A stretch of DNA of 36,447 nucleotides, taken from contig JAUPUU010000256.1 of NCBI GenBank assembly GCA_030917395.1, positions 1 through 36,447 of the forward strand, read 5' to 3'. How positions within the stretch are numbered: position 1 is the stretch's first letter; every line of letters starts with the position of its first letter. A model generated the notes under the pieces. That model saw nothing but the letters and a program-made list of their open reading frames with translations. It had not been told where the DNA came from and did not search any database. Source of the DNA: Cyanobacteriota bacterium erpe_2018_sw_21hr_WHONDRS-SW48-000092_B_bin.40. GTDB lineage: Bacteria > Cyanobacteriota > Vampirovibrionia > Obscuribacterales > Obscuribacteraceae. A program made the translations under genes and the position numbers. Positions 16,637 through 24,335 of the stretch are shown piece after piece.

Positions 16637-17551
16637 TTACTTGCCAGCCGGTTTCTTTGCCCGGGCTTCCATCTTTGCTGCTTCATCATTGAGACCGGTC
16701 TTGCGCAGCAAGGCACTGTAACCAGTGAGGCAATTGGCCAGGGCCGCTGGATCTGCTTTAGCATTCTTCTCTCTGATGGCTAGAGCACGTTTGTATCGGC
16801 TTTCGGCTTTTTTGTATTTGCCGTTTTTAGTTAGAGCAGTAGCCATATCTTCTAGGGCTTGAGCAACTTTAGGGTCTTCTAGCCCACCTAGGCTTTCTCG
16901 GGTGGCCACAAGGTTTTCATAAACGGGCTCTGCCATATCGATTTTGCCACTTGCTGTATAAGCGCTGGCTAAGTTTTCTAGTGACTTTGCGGTTTTGGGG
17001 TGATTAGCACCAAAAGCTTTTTTGCGAATATCGAGCACTTTTGTGTAGAGAATTGCTGCATCAGCATTCTTGCCGGTCTTACGATAGACATCGGCTAGAC
17101 CATTGAGAGTGTCAGCATAATCCGGATGATCTGGTGCAACTTTTTCTCTAATTTGTTTGGCCCGCAGGTAGAGCGGAGCAGCTTCGGGATAACGCTTTTG
17201 GTGGCGGTATAGGTCAGCCAAGCCATTGAGGGCGTTAGAAACCTGAATGGCATCTTTGCCAAACGATTTTTCGTATATGCCCAGTGCTTCTTTGTAGTCT
17301 TTTTCCGATTCGGCCACATTGTCTTTTTTATCGTAAAGTAAGCCCTGGTTTATCAATGTGGTGGCAAAATTGCCATAACGGGCACCACTTTTTTCTGCTT
17401 GTCTGCGGCAGGCAGAAAACTCTTTTTCGGCTTCCTCGAGGTTGCCGTCATGGAGAGCGGCAAGGCCAGCTTTGTTGTGTTCATCCCATGTGGCAGCAAA
17501 GGCGGGCTGAACTGTGAGAATTACTAGGGCTAGTGCGAACCACCGCTGCAT
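16637..17551 (-). CDS. Exported TPR protein (kinesin-light-chain-like repeats)
   Basis: A 304-residue protein with signal peptide RWFALALVILTVQPAFA (cleavage after ~20). The mature part is made of ~42-residue TPR_10/TPR_12 units with the typical ALNGLADLYRHQKRYPEAAP and TLNGLADVYRKTGKNADAAI text, at least five copies over ~25-290. Such proteins bind partner proteins, here outside the cytoplasm. Nothing in the sequence names the partner. It is divergent from the YbaK-like gene and convergent with the small ORF at 16321. Confidence 0.88.
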   Translation of the reverse strand: MQRWFALALVILTVQPAFAATWDEHNKAGLAALHDGNLEEAEKEFSACRRQAEKSGARYGNFATTLINQGLLYDKKDNVAESEKDYKEALGIYEKSFGKDAIQVSNALNGLADLYRHQKRYPEAAPLYLRAKQIREKVAPDHPDYADTLNGLADVYRKTGKNADAAILYTKVLDIRKKAFGANHPKTAKSLENLASAYTASGKIDMAEPVYENLVATRESLGGLEDPKVAQALEDMATALTKNGKYKKAESRYKRALAIREKNAKADPAALANCLTGYSALLRKTGLNDEAAKMEARAKKPAGK

Positions 17552-17686
17552 AGTTTGAATCCTTTTTAGAGTCAGTAGAATTATCGACTATTCCTGGCCA
17601 AATTAATGCATGATAATTGCTCCGGCTTGAGATTTTAACGCTTGGCTACCTGGTTTATATAGGTAATTGAAACAAGAGAGGTGGAA

Positions 17687-18187
17687 GTGATCGAACAAAC
17701 AGGGAAGCTTCACGACCTTGTGGCTGATGCTTTAGCGCAGCATCAGCTGCAATATAGTGTTTTTGAATGCGATCCAGACTTCGCAGACACGGCACTCTTT
17801 TGCGAAAAGTATGGTTTTCAGTTGGGGCAGTCGGCCAATGCCATTATCGTTGCGACCAAGAGCGAGCCTGTGCGCTTTGCTTGTTGTATTGTCTTGGCCA
17901 ATACTAAACTAGACGTCAATAGAACGGTGTCGAAATTACTTGGCGCCAAAAAAGTTTCGTTTGCCACGGCTGATCAGACCATGGCTCTGACAGGTATGCA
18001 AATTGGTGGCGTTACTCCCTTTGGCTTACCTGATATTCCGCTATATGTAGATGCTGCTGTGATGGCTAGCTCTCTTGAAATAATCTTGGGTGGTGGCAAC
18101 CGCTCCACCAAGGTTGTGCTTCAGCCTGAGGAACTGCTAAAGCTGGCAAATGTTGAAATAGTTGATGGCTTGGCAATCGCTAAGTGA
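17687..18187 (+). CDS. YbaK/EbsC-type aminoacyl-tRNA deacylase-like protein
   Basis: A 166-residue protein. The GTG at 17687 is chosen because GAGAGG ends 5 nt before it; the GTG at 17681 would overlap that site. The sequence fits the YbaK/ProX editing domain: FADTALFCEKYGFQLGQSANAI near residues 30-50, a central KLLGAKKVSFA with a Lys pair at the usual catalytic-lysine position, GGVTPFGLP, and YVDAAV. Family members hydrolyse mischarged tRNA such as Cys-tRNA(Pro), or act in related editing. Cytoplasmic. Length is normal and it appears to be a single-gene unit. Confidence 0.9.
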   Translation: MIEQTGKLHDLVADALAQHQLQYSVFECDPDFADTALFCEKYGFQLGQSANAIIVATKSEPVRFACCIVLANTKLDVNRTVSKLLGAKKVSFATADQTMALTGMQIGGVTPFGLPDIPLYVDAAVMASSLEIILGGGNRSTKVVLQPEELLKLANVEIVDGLAIAK

Positions 18188-18214
18188 TCAATTGACAAGC
18201 TAAATTGAAATTGC

Positions 18215-18234
18215 TGGAACTTCCCTGGGTTCCA
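18215..18234. repeat. Short inverted repeat downstream of the YbaK-like gene
   Basis: TGGAAC (18215-18220) and GTTCCA (18229-18234) flank an 8-nt loop, 28 nt after the YbaK-like stop. No T-tract follows. It could be a weak terminator or part of the leader of the next gene. Confidence 0.3.
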
Positions 18235-18285
18235 ACAGTCTCTGTCTGCTGAAAGATTCAATTACAGCAGATGGAGAAAATAATT

Positions 18286-19173
18286 ATGCGTCGCACGCAA
18301 ACCTTCCGTTATACATTCGTATATGCCTTCTTAGCGGGCTTCGCATTAACTGGCTCTCTTGCCGCTAATGCTGATACCCAGGTAACTACAACTACCTCTT
18401 CTACTCGCTCAACTGGCTCACCAACTAGCTTCTCTACCACCTATGTTCTACCGAGTTCTTCCAGCTACATTGTTGTAGATCCGATAACCGGTGTGGCACA
18501 AGGTTCTTACAATACTGTTACCCATTTGGTTAATGGCGCTCCACTCTCTAATGGCTATGTCATTGTTGATGAGAGCACCCGGGCTATGGTGGCTATGGTC
18601 GATCAATATGGCAACATTGTTGATGTGGCGGTGGCCCCGGCTACTCCAACTCTTCTTCTTTCAATTGATTCGCGCCGTAAAGATCTGGAAGCACAGATTG
18701 CCGAGGCCCAAGCTAAAGGTCGTCTAGCTGCTGCTCAAGCTGAGCTAATGCGTCAAGAATTAGCGGTTGTAACTCCTTATGATGCTTCTTCTTCTAGTAT
18801 GGTCACTTACAGTCGGGCAATACAAATGGGTTCTGGTCTCAATTCAGTGTCGAGTCGTTTGATTCCGATTACTGAAAAGACTTATTCAAGTGTCATTGCT
18901 CCGCAATTTGTCACCGTTGATGGCCGTCTAACACTGGCAGACGATCTCACTTTCCGCAAAATTCAACTGACTAGACGTATTGAAGATGAATATGCTTTTG
19001 GTCATATCACCAAAGATCAACTGTTGCAGTTTAAGTCTGATTTGACCGCTCTATCGGCTCGTGAAGCTGGCTACCGCAATGGTGCTTCTATCAGCGCCAC
19101 TGGTGCGACTGTGATGACTGATGATTTGAACCGTCTGCAAGCCAAGTTGAACAGCACTGTGGTCGTTAGATAA
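18286..19173 (+). CDS. Exported Thr/Ser-rich protein of unknown function
   Basis: A 295-residue protein. Start at 18286 (MRRTQTFRYT), with GGAGA about 8 nt upstream, not the ATG at 18271. Signal peptide ~1-30 (FVYAFLAGFALTGSLAANA). Then a Thr/Ser-rich region (~31-60), a middle beta-like part (YIVVDPITGVAQGSY, YVIVDESTRAMVAMVD), a helical Ala/Gln-rich stretch (LEAQIAEAQAKGRLAAAQAEL), and a C-terminal helical part with FRKIQLTRRIEDEYAFG. I recognise no family. It is 19 nt upstream of the Cys-rich gene at 19193 and probably co-transcribed with it. Confidence 0.75.
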   Translation: MRRTQTFRYTFVYAFLAGFALTGSLAANADTQVTTTTSSTRSTGSPTSFSTTYVLPSSSSYIVVDPITGVAQGSYNTVTHLVNGAPLSNGYVIVDESTRAMVAMVDQYGNIVDVAVAPATPTLLLSIDSRRKDLEAQIAEAQAKGRLAAAQAELMRQELAVVTPYDASSSSMVTYSRAIQMGSGLNSVSSRLIPITEKTYSSVIAPQFVTVDGRLTLADDLTFRKIQLTRRIEDEYAFGHITKDQLLQFKSDLTALSAREAGYRNGASISATGATVMTDDLNRLQAKLNSTVVVR

Positions 19174-19192
19174 TTAGAGGATTAGATAAGCT

Positions 19193-19609
19193 ATGAAGAA
19201 AATGATAAGTTCACTGATTATGGTGCTCTGCGCCTTTGTTCTTAGTGCCTATTCGCATGGGGCCTCAGCCCAAACAACCGCTGAAATCGCTAAGAACAAT
19301 TGTGACTCGTGTGCTAATTTTGCCGCTAAGACACTCAATTATTGTGTCACTAAAAAAGGCAATTACGGTAAGGCCTCGATGACCAATGCTCTCAAAGATG
19401 TTATTACTGCCTGCAAGTCATCGTCTGAATTCATTGGTAATGCTTCGGCATTTCAGAAACGTTCTGCTGCTATCGCCATTGATGCCTGCAATGAGTGCAT
19501 TAAAGCTTGTGGCGGTTCGACTGTAAATAGCGATGTGAACATCAAAGCGTGCGCCGATGAGTGTCGCAAATGTGCGGGTAACTTGAGTAAGGTGGCAAAA
19601 GCTCAGTAA
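19193..19609 (+). CDS. Exported Cys-rich four-helix protein, copper-storage (Csp/DUF326)-like
   Basis: A 138-residue protein with signal peptide (MKKMISSLIMVLCAFVLSAYSHGASA). The mature part has ten Cys in helix-type spacings: NNCDSCANF, TLNYC, ITAC, DACNECIKAC and KACADECRKCAGN. CxxC and CxxxC pairs along four predicted helices match Csp1-type four-helix copper-storage proteins and DUF326 proteins, which line the bundle core with Cys and hold many Cu(I) ions. Metal binding is inferred from the pattern only. It follows the Thr/Ser-rich exported protein by 19 nt. Confidence 0.75.
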   Translation: MKKMISSLIMVLCAFVLSAYSHGASAQTTAEIAKNNCDSCANFAAKTLNYCVTKKGNYGKASMTNALKDVITACKSSSEFIGNASAFQKRSAAIAIDACNECIKACGGSTVNSDVNIKACADECRKCAGNLSKVAKAQ

Positions 19610-19629
19610 GCTTTAAATAGTTAATGCCG

Positions 19630-19688
19630 ACAATCGATGGAAATTGCTGAGTGACTATAATATGTCCCGGCTAATTTCTATCGATTGT
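19630..19688. promoter_or_regulatory. Candidate promoter flanked by a 9-bp inverted repeat upstream of the propeller lipoprotein gene
   Basis: A perfect TATAAT -10 box occurs at 19656-19661, upstream of the ATG at 19702; no good -35 is visible at 16-18 bp. It lies between ACAATCGAT (19630-19638) and its exact inverse ATCGATTGT (19680-19688). The arms are about 41 nt apart, so they could be two half-operators or a long-loop hairpin. Confidence 0.35.
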
Positions 19689-19701
19689 TTGTTAGGAAGC
19701 T

Positions 19702-20961
19702 ATGAAAATACTTAAGCTGATTACTGCCGCTCTATTCTCTATTACCGTTCTTGGCGCTTGCGACTTTGAAGAACGGCTCTCTTGGTCGCCCGATGGCAAG
19801 CGCATGGCGGTGCTGGCCGACCAGCTGCGGCTGGCTGACCTTGATAGTATCTCTAAACCAGTGCTGGGGCCAAACTTTGGCCCAGTCTTATACTTTCGCT
19901 GGCTCCCTGATAATCATCATGCTTTGCTCGGCTATCGCCGCACTAAACACCATTTGACTAAAGCCGGTGTTAAGGCGCCCGACACCACTCTCGACTATGT
20001 GCAGCTATTTGATTTCAATGGCGACATTAAAGATGTGAAGGCCGCTGCCGGTCCGATTGTATTCAAAAGCTCCGTGCCAATTGATGATTTGCGTCTTTCT
20101 CCGAACGGAAAATTGGCTGCCATCACCCAAGCCCATAAGGGGCGGCATAAGCTATCGGTTGTCACACTAACCGGGGCCCTCAAGGTTGTGGCTGTCAATG
20201 TTTCTAAGCCAGACTGGGCAAGAGATAGTCGCTCTCTCTACTTCTTTAGAGAACTGTCGCCCAAAGATTCTGGTTACATCACTTTCGTTCCGGTTTCAAC
20301 CATTTGCAATTTGCCAGTGGCAGACCTTAACGGGGCTCTGCTGGCTCATTCATCACGGCGTGATTTAGCTCAATGTGCCGGCGAGTTGACCAGTGATAGC
20401 CGCCTTCGTACCCTGCAAGACGGCAGTCTACTATTCAGCTCGACGCCAGTGAAGTTACCTGCTTGCGGTGTTATGTTTGGTTTACAGGAACGGGCCTTAT
20501 TTCGCTATCGGCCGGCCAATAACGAGAAGAAGGCTAGTCTAGAGCAAATTGCCATTGCCGGGCCAGCATTGGTTTCGGCTCTTGATACTTTCGAGCCTAA
20601 TCAAGACGGTACAAAGATAGCCATACTGGGTGAAAAAGGGGCGGTGAGGGTAATAAGTCTCAATGCCGACGGCAATGGCGGAGAGGTGGCGGTTTTAGAG
20701 AAAGCCTTGCCCCAGAGCGATGCTAACCTCAGTGGCTCATTTGGCTCCGCTCCGTGTTGGCGCAATGCAAACGAATTGTGCTTCTCGGTGCGCAATCTTA
20801 AGTCAGGCGATAGCCCCGCTCATGAAGGGGCTATCGTCTTGCAAGATTTGTCAGAAGTGGGCTCAGCCAGCATGCCAGCAAGGCAGATTGTCAGTCGCAC
20901 TTGGCCAGTGGGCCAAATTGACTTTCTCAAGGTGATAAAGTCGACTAAGAAGCAGATTTAG
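19702..20961 (+). CDS. Beta-propeller lipoprotein (TolB/WD40-like)
   Basis: A 419-residue protein with a type II signal peptide: hydrophobic LITAALFSITVLGA then C20 in the lipobox LGAC, so it should be lipid-anchored. AGGA lies before the ATG. The mature part has repeated beta-propeller strands of the TolB/WD40 type: LSWSPDGKRMAVLADQLRLADLD, LRLSPNGKLAAITQAHKG, KPDWARDSRSLYFF and FEPNQDGTKIAILGEKG. Propellers of this kind bind proteins or ligands at the envelope; the role is unknown. Its last 17 bp overlap the end of the convergent LRV-TPR gene. Confidence 0.82.
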   Translation: MKILKLITAALFSITVLGACDFEERLSWSPDGKRMAVLADQLRLADLDSISKPVLGPNFGPVLYFRWLPDNHHALLGYRRTKHHLTKAGVKAPDTTLDYVQLFDFNGDIKDVKAAAGPIVFKSSVPIDDLRLSPNGKLAAITQAHKGRHKLSVVTLTGALKVVAVNVSKPDWARDSRSLYFFRELSPKDSGYITFVPVSTICNLPVADLNGALLAHSSRRDLAQCAGELTSDSRLRTLQDGSLLFSSTPVKLPACGVMFGLQERALFRYRPANNEKKASLEQIAIAGPALVSALDTFEPNQDGTKIAILGEKGAVRVISLNADGNGGEVAVLEKALPQSDANLSGSFGSAPCWRNANELCFSVRNLKSGDSPAHEGAIVLQDLSEVGSASMPARQIVSRTWPVGQIDFLKVIKSTKKQI

Positions 20962-21598
20962 CTTGTCTCAAGGCTTCAACTGTCATTTTTGCGTGGTTCT
21001 CTTCAGCTTGCGATTCGGCGTTTTTGCTTTGTCCCGCTAGGGCAGCCGCGAGTTTGTGGCGGGCCGCTGCTACCTCTGGGTGCTCGGCGCCAATCAGAGT
21101 CTCCAAAGCACTAATCAATGTCTTGTAAGCTGCTTCGGCCTGGGCATAATCGCAGTGCATTAGTAGTTCATCGGCCGTTTCTAGTACGCTTTTGACGGCT
21201 TTCAGGGTCTTTTCTGCCCTGTCGACCACATAAGGATTTTCGTCTTCCTTAAGCGCTTCCAGTATTTTCACTGGGGTGTGGGCGTTTCCAGCTAGTTCAA
21301 AGCGCACATCTGGATGTTCGTCGTGGGCCAGGTTGGTCAAAACTTCGTTTGAGGTATTGGGATTCTTGGTAACGGCAGAGCGAACTGCGGCAGATTCATG
21401 GGTAGAGAGCTTTTCTAGGGTGCTTGGCATGGCCTGGGCATTTTCTGCCACTCGGGTTACTACCTCACTATTGCTCTTATCTGCTAATTTTTCTAATACT
21501 TCGGGTTTTGCCTCTGGATGCGAGGCTAGACGCTGTTTTGCCTGGGTAAAAGCACTAGAATTAGCTGTTGTACCTAGGTCTTTTTCTTCATCTGACAT
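20945..21598 (-). CDS. LRV (leucine-rich repeat variant) plus TPR-like protein
   Basis: A 217-residue cytoplasmic protein, with no signal peptide. Residues ~18-125 hold four to five ~24-residue repeats of the LRV/HEAT-like type: LASHPEAKPEVLEKLADKSN, VAENAQAMPSTLEKLSTHES, VTKNPNTSNEVLTNLAHDEH and LAGNAHTPVKILEALKEDEN. Residues ~135-215 are a TPR-like helical hairpin (YAQAEAAYKTLISALETLIG). Both parts suggest protein binding. It lies 65 nt after pspA on the same strand and may be the last gene of that unit. Its end overlaps the end of the propeller lipoprotein gene on the other strand by 17 bp. Confidence 0.75.
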   Translation of the reverse strand: MSDEEKDLGTTANSSAFTQAKQRLASHPEAKPEVLEKLADKSNSEVVTRVAENAQAMPSTLEKLSTHESAAVRSAVTKNPNTSNEVLTNLAHDEHPDVRFELAGNAHTPVKILEALKEDENPYVVDRAEKTLKAVKSVLETADELLMHCDYAQAEAAYKTLISALETLIGAEHPEVAAARHKLAAALAGQSKNAESQAEENHAKMTVEALRQAKSAS

Positions 21599-21663
21599 GT
21601 TGGTTCTCCCGTTGCCTTGCCAGCTGACGGAAGAGTCTGTAGAAAGTTCCTTTTAATTTTTAC

Positions 21664-22440
21664 CTATTTGTTCTCGTCCACAACTTCAGCATCGATTACT
21701 TCAAGCTCGGTTTCTGGCTGATTTTTTCGAATCATGGGTACGTTGGCATCGACAACTGTCTTACCATCAGTTTTGTCTTCTATTAGTTTTGGCGTGGTCA
21801 TTTTTGCCTTAAGTGCTGCTAGCTCATCGTCAAGATCAAGACTTTTAGCCGCATCGTTAAAATGCTTATCGGTGTTACTGCCGCTTAGCTCTTTTAAGGC
21901 TTCATTGCGATTCTCTTTGTCTCGAATTTTCTCTTCCCATTTGTCCATGCTTGAGCCACCACTGGCACTACCACCAGAGATCAACTCGTTGGCTTTGGCC
22001 ACACCATCAGCAGCCTTGGCTCGGGCGAGCATGGCCTGCTTTTTCACTTTAAATTCGCGATATTCTTCTTCGATTTCGCTGAGCTTCTGCTTCATGGCAG
22101 CGGTGCTATTTTTTTGCTCGGTCAGTTGAGTGCTGAGAGACTGCACGTGTTCGCTAAATTCTTTTTTCTTTGCGATACACTGGCGGGCAAGGTCATCATT
22201 ATTTTGCTCAACTGCCATGATCGCTCGCTTTTCCCACATAGCGAGGTCGTCTTTGTTCTTTTGCAGCTGCGTTTCTAACATCTTTTCGTTAGTAACAGCT
22301 ACTGTTACAGCTTCTTTTACTTTCTTCAGCCCCGATTCTAGTTCCATTTGGGCTTGCTCTGCCAGTATGGCAGGCGTTTCAAGTTTGCTGACGCCCTGGT
22401 TGAGCATGCCTTTCATAACATTTTTGAATCGGTCGAACAT
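21664..22440 (-). CDS. pspA: PspA/IM30 family membrane-stress protein
   Basis: A 258-residue protein. Start at 22440 (MFDRFKNVMKGMLNQ), the typical PspA amphipathic N-terminus, with GAAGGA just upstream; the longer frame to 22470 is rejected. The body is one long coiled coil (~25-200), for example LETQLQKNKDDLAMWEKRAI, as in PspA/Vipp1 of the ESCRT-III superfamily. A low-complexity GGSASGGSS occurs near residues 155-165 and the acidic tail ends in EVIDAEVVDENK. Family members form rods or rings that bind and repair damaged inner membrane under stress. It follows the pseudo-kinase gene by 77 nt on the same strand, so the sensor pair may control it or be co-expressed with it. Confidence 0.93.
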   Translation of the reverse strand: MFDRFKNVMKGMLNQGVSKLETPAILAEQAQMELESGLKKVKEAVTVAVTNEKMLETQLQKNKDDLAMWEKRAIMAVEQNNDDLARQCIAKKKEFSEHVQSLSTQLTEQKNSTAAMKQKLSEIEEEYREFKVKKQAMLARAKAADGVAKANELISGGSASGGSSMDKWEEKIRDKENRNEALKELSGSNTDKHFNDAAKSLDLDDELAALKAKMTTPKLIEDKTDGKTVVDANVPMIRKNQPETELEVIDAEVVDENK

Positions 22441-22517
22441 ATTTTCCTTCTCTAAGGCCTGGATAGACACCCATAATACCCAGGAAATACGACTTTATAA
22501 CCTCTTTTGACCAGGCT

Positions 22518-24335
22518 TTATTCGATTAATTTTTGGCCCCCGGCACTGTCTGCCGGTAGTAAGAAGTTGAAGGCGGCGCCACCACTTTTGCCGTTTTCTA
22601 CCCAGATTTTGCCGCCGCTTCTCTCTACAATAGTTTTGCAGACACTTAAACCGAGCCCGGTAGAGGGGGTCGCTACAGTTTTGGCGTTGGCGAGTTGCTT
22701 AAATGGGGCGAATACCTCTTGTCTGGAATGCTCTGGAATGCCTGAGCCCTGGTCGACAACTGCAAAACGAACCATTTCTATAGAATCTTTCGAAAAGTCG
22801 TTGTAGCCCTTCTCTGGCTGCGAAAGCAATTCAATGCGGCTGCCCTGCGGCGTATATTTGATTGCATTTGAAATTAGATTGATTAAAACGCGCTCTAGTT
22901 CAGATTCGGTGCAGCGCACCATGGCCCATTCCACTTTTGCCACAATCTGCACTGACTTGCTGTGGGCTAAGCTGCGAACTGCTTCGGTGGCGTGATTGAT
23001 GGCGATTTTGTTAGAGCAGACCCCTTGAGTGCTGGCTTGTTCGAGGTTGCTCGGATCGGTAGAGTGGTCTAATTGATTAAGTAGATTGGTCAAACGCTCA
23101 AGATTATTTGAGATCGCTGCTAATTGTTTATTAGTCCAGCTATCGCGCCCCTCGCTCAGAGTAATTTGTTTGCTTTGAGCGATCAAAGAGGTAATTGTCT
23201 TGAGCGGAGCACCTAGCTCGATAGTGAGGTAGCGACTGATTTGATCACGCAACTGTTCGATGTTAGTTGAGTCAGTAACGTCGTGGGCAACACAAAAATA
23301 TGAATGGGATTGGTCATTCCATGTAACAGTCCACTGCGTATGACTAGGTAAAGAGAGAAGTTTGTCGGCCGCGAGATGGAAGACTCTTCGTTTTTTACTT
23401 TCGCGCGCTTGTTCAAATTGACTTTCAAATCTTAGTCGCTGGGCGCCCTCAAAGAAATCAAAGAACTCTTCACTCTCATCATAGTTAAGCCATTTCGATA
23501 CAATTTCATTGCCTTTTATAATCTGACCGCTCTCTGATAATTCCAGCAAGAAGGCTGGTGACAATTGGTAGAGGCTGTGCTGTCTTGAGTTTGCGTGAGA
23601 AAGTTTGCGATCGATTTCGACTAAGGCTTGATCGATTGCCATTAGTTCTGGTGGCCCCGATTGCAGTGGTCTTAAGGTTCGACTTTGAGCCATTGCCGCT
23701 GCATTAGCGAGGATATGAGCGATCGGTCGATAGGCTAGCTGACCGACCAACCAGGCTAAAAATATGCCACCGAGAGATGAAATCAAAAGGGCGATGTAGA
23801 GATATTCTCTTACCATTCGCAGGCTGGCAAGGTTTTTCTCAGATGCTTCGTGACCCTGGGCCGCCACTTCATTGCCCACTAAATTGATTTCGCTAAATAT
23901 TGATGAAATTGACTCCTCGAGTCGGGCTATTTCTTTAGGATTGCTGGTATCGAAGGCCACCAATGGCAGTTGCTTTTCGGCGCTGCTCCACTTTTGTAAA
24001 ACTGTTCTCAAACGTTGTTTGGCTTGAGGCGAAAGGTTCTCATAGGCAAATATTTGCTTGGCAATACTGTCAAAACTGTTTTTGGTTGTCCTTGCCTCCG
24101 CCACCAGATTGGTACCATTACTGCGGCGCTCAAGGCGAATCGCTAGTACGCGCTCAAGCATTGCTGTGACAAGCTTTTGGATTGTTACTGTATAGGCCTT
24201 GGCGCTGATTTCTGTCTGCACAGTTTTTTGAGCATTGCTGACATTGACATAGAGCACAATCGAAAAAATCAGTTGGCATATTAAAGGAATTGACAGTACT
24301 AAGATGCCAATTTTTTTCAGCGAGAAGGTTTTCAA
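22518..24335 (-). CDS. Membrane pseudo-histidine kinase: ATPase domain intact, phospho-acceptor His missing
   Basis: A 605-residue protein. TTG start at 24335 overlaps the stop of the upstream kinase (TTGA), with GAGGT just before it. TM1 ~8-30, helical sensor ~31-175, TM2 ~176-200, linker ~201-250, degenerate PAS-like region ~255-355 ending in FCVAHDVTDSTNIEQL. In HisKA the usual SHDLRTPL reads TIELGAPL: the acceptor His is Ile372 and the next Asp is Glu373. The ATPase domain is complete: N490 in NLISNAIKYT, DQGSG (528-532), STGLGL (558-563). It cannot autophosphorylate on the canonical site but should bind ATP. It probably phosphorylates H396 of the kinase encoded directly upstream. Confidence 0.93.
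   Translation of the reverse strand: MKTFSLKKIGILVLSIPLICQLIFSIVLYVNVSNAQKTVQTEISAKAYTVTIQKLVTAMLERVLAIRLERRSNGTNLVAEARTTKNSFDSIAKQIFAYENLSPQAKQRLRTVLQKWSSAEKQLPLVAFDTSNPKEIARLEESISSIFSEINLVGNEVAAQGHEASEKNLASLRMVREYLYIALLISSLGGIFLAWLVGQLAYRPIAHILANAAAMAQSRTLRPLQSGPPELMAIDQALVEIDRKLSHANSRQHSLYQLSPAFLLELSESGQIIKGNEIVSKWLNYDESEEFFDFFEGAQRLRFESQFEQARESKKRRVFHLAADKLLSLPSHTQWTVTWNDQSHSYFCVAHDVTDSTNIEQLRDQISRYLTIELGAPLKTITSLIAQSKQITLSEGRDSWTNKQLAAISNNLERLTNLLNQLDHSTDPSNLEQASTQGVCSNKIAINHATEAVRSLAHSKSVQIVAKVEWAMVRCTESELERVLINLISNAIKYTPQGSRIELLSQPEKGYNDFSKDSIEMVRFAVVDQGSGIPEHSRQEVFAPFKQLANAKTVATPSTGLGLSVCKTIVERSGGKIWVENGKSGGAAFNFLLPADSAGGQKLIE

Noticed and set aside
22130-22510. 126-residue plus-strand ORF, and the neighbour at 21734-22129
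   Set aside because: Both are antisense to the coiled coil of pspA. Their Ser/Phe-rich text is what the reverse strand of a Lys/Glu-rich coiled coil gives.
22518-24335. Loss of the acceptor His as a sequencing error
   Set aside because: Several adjacent residues of the HisKA motif changed together (TIELGAPL for SHDLRTPL) while the frame and the rest of the protein are intact, so a single base error cannot explain it.
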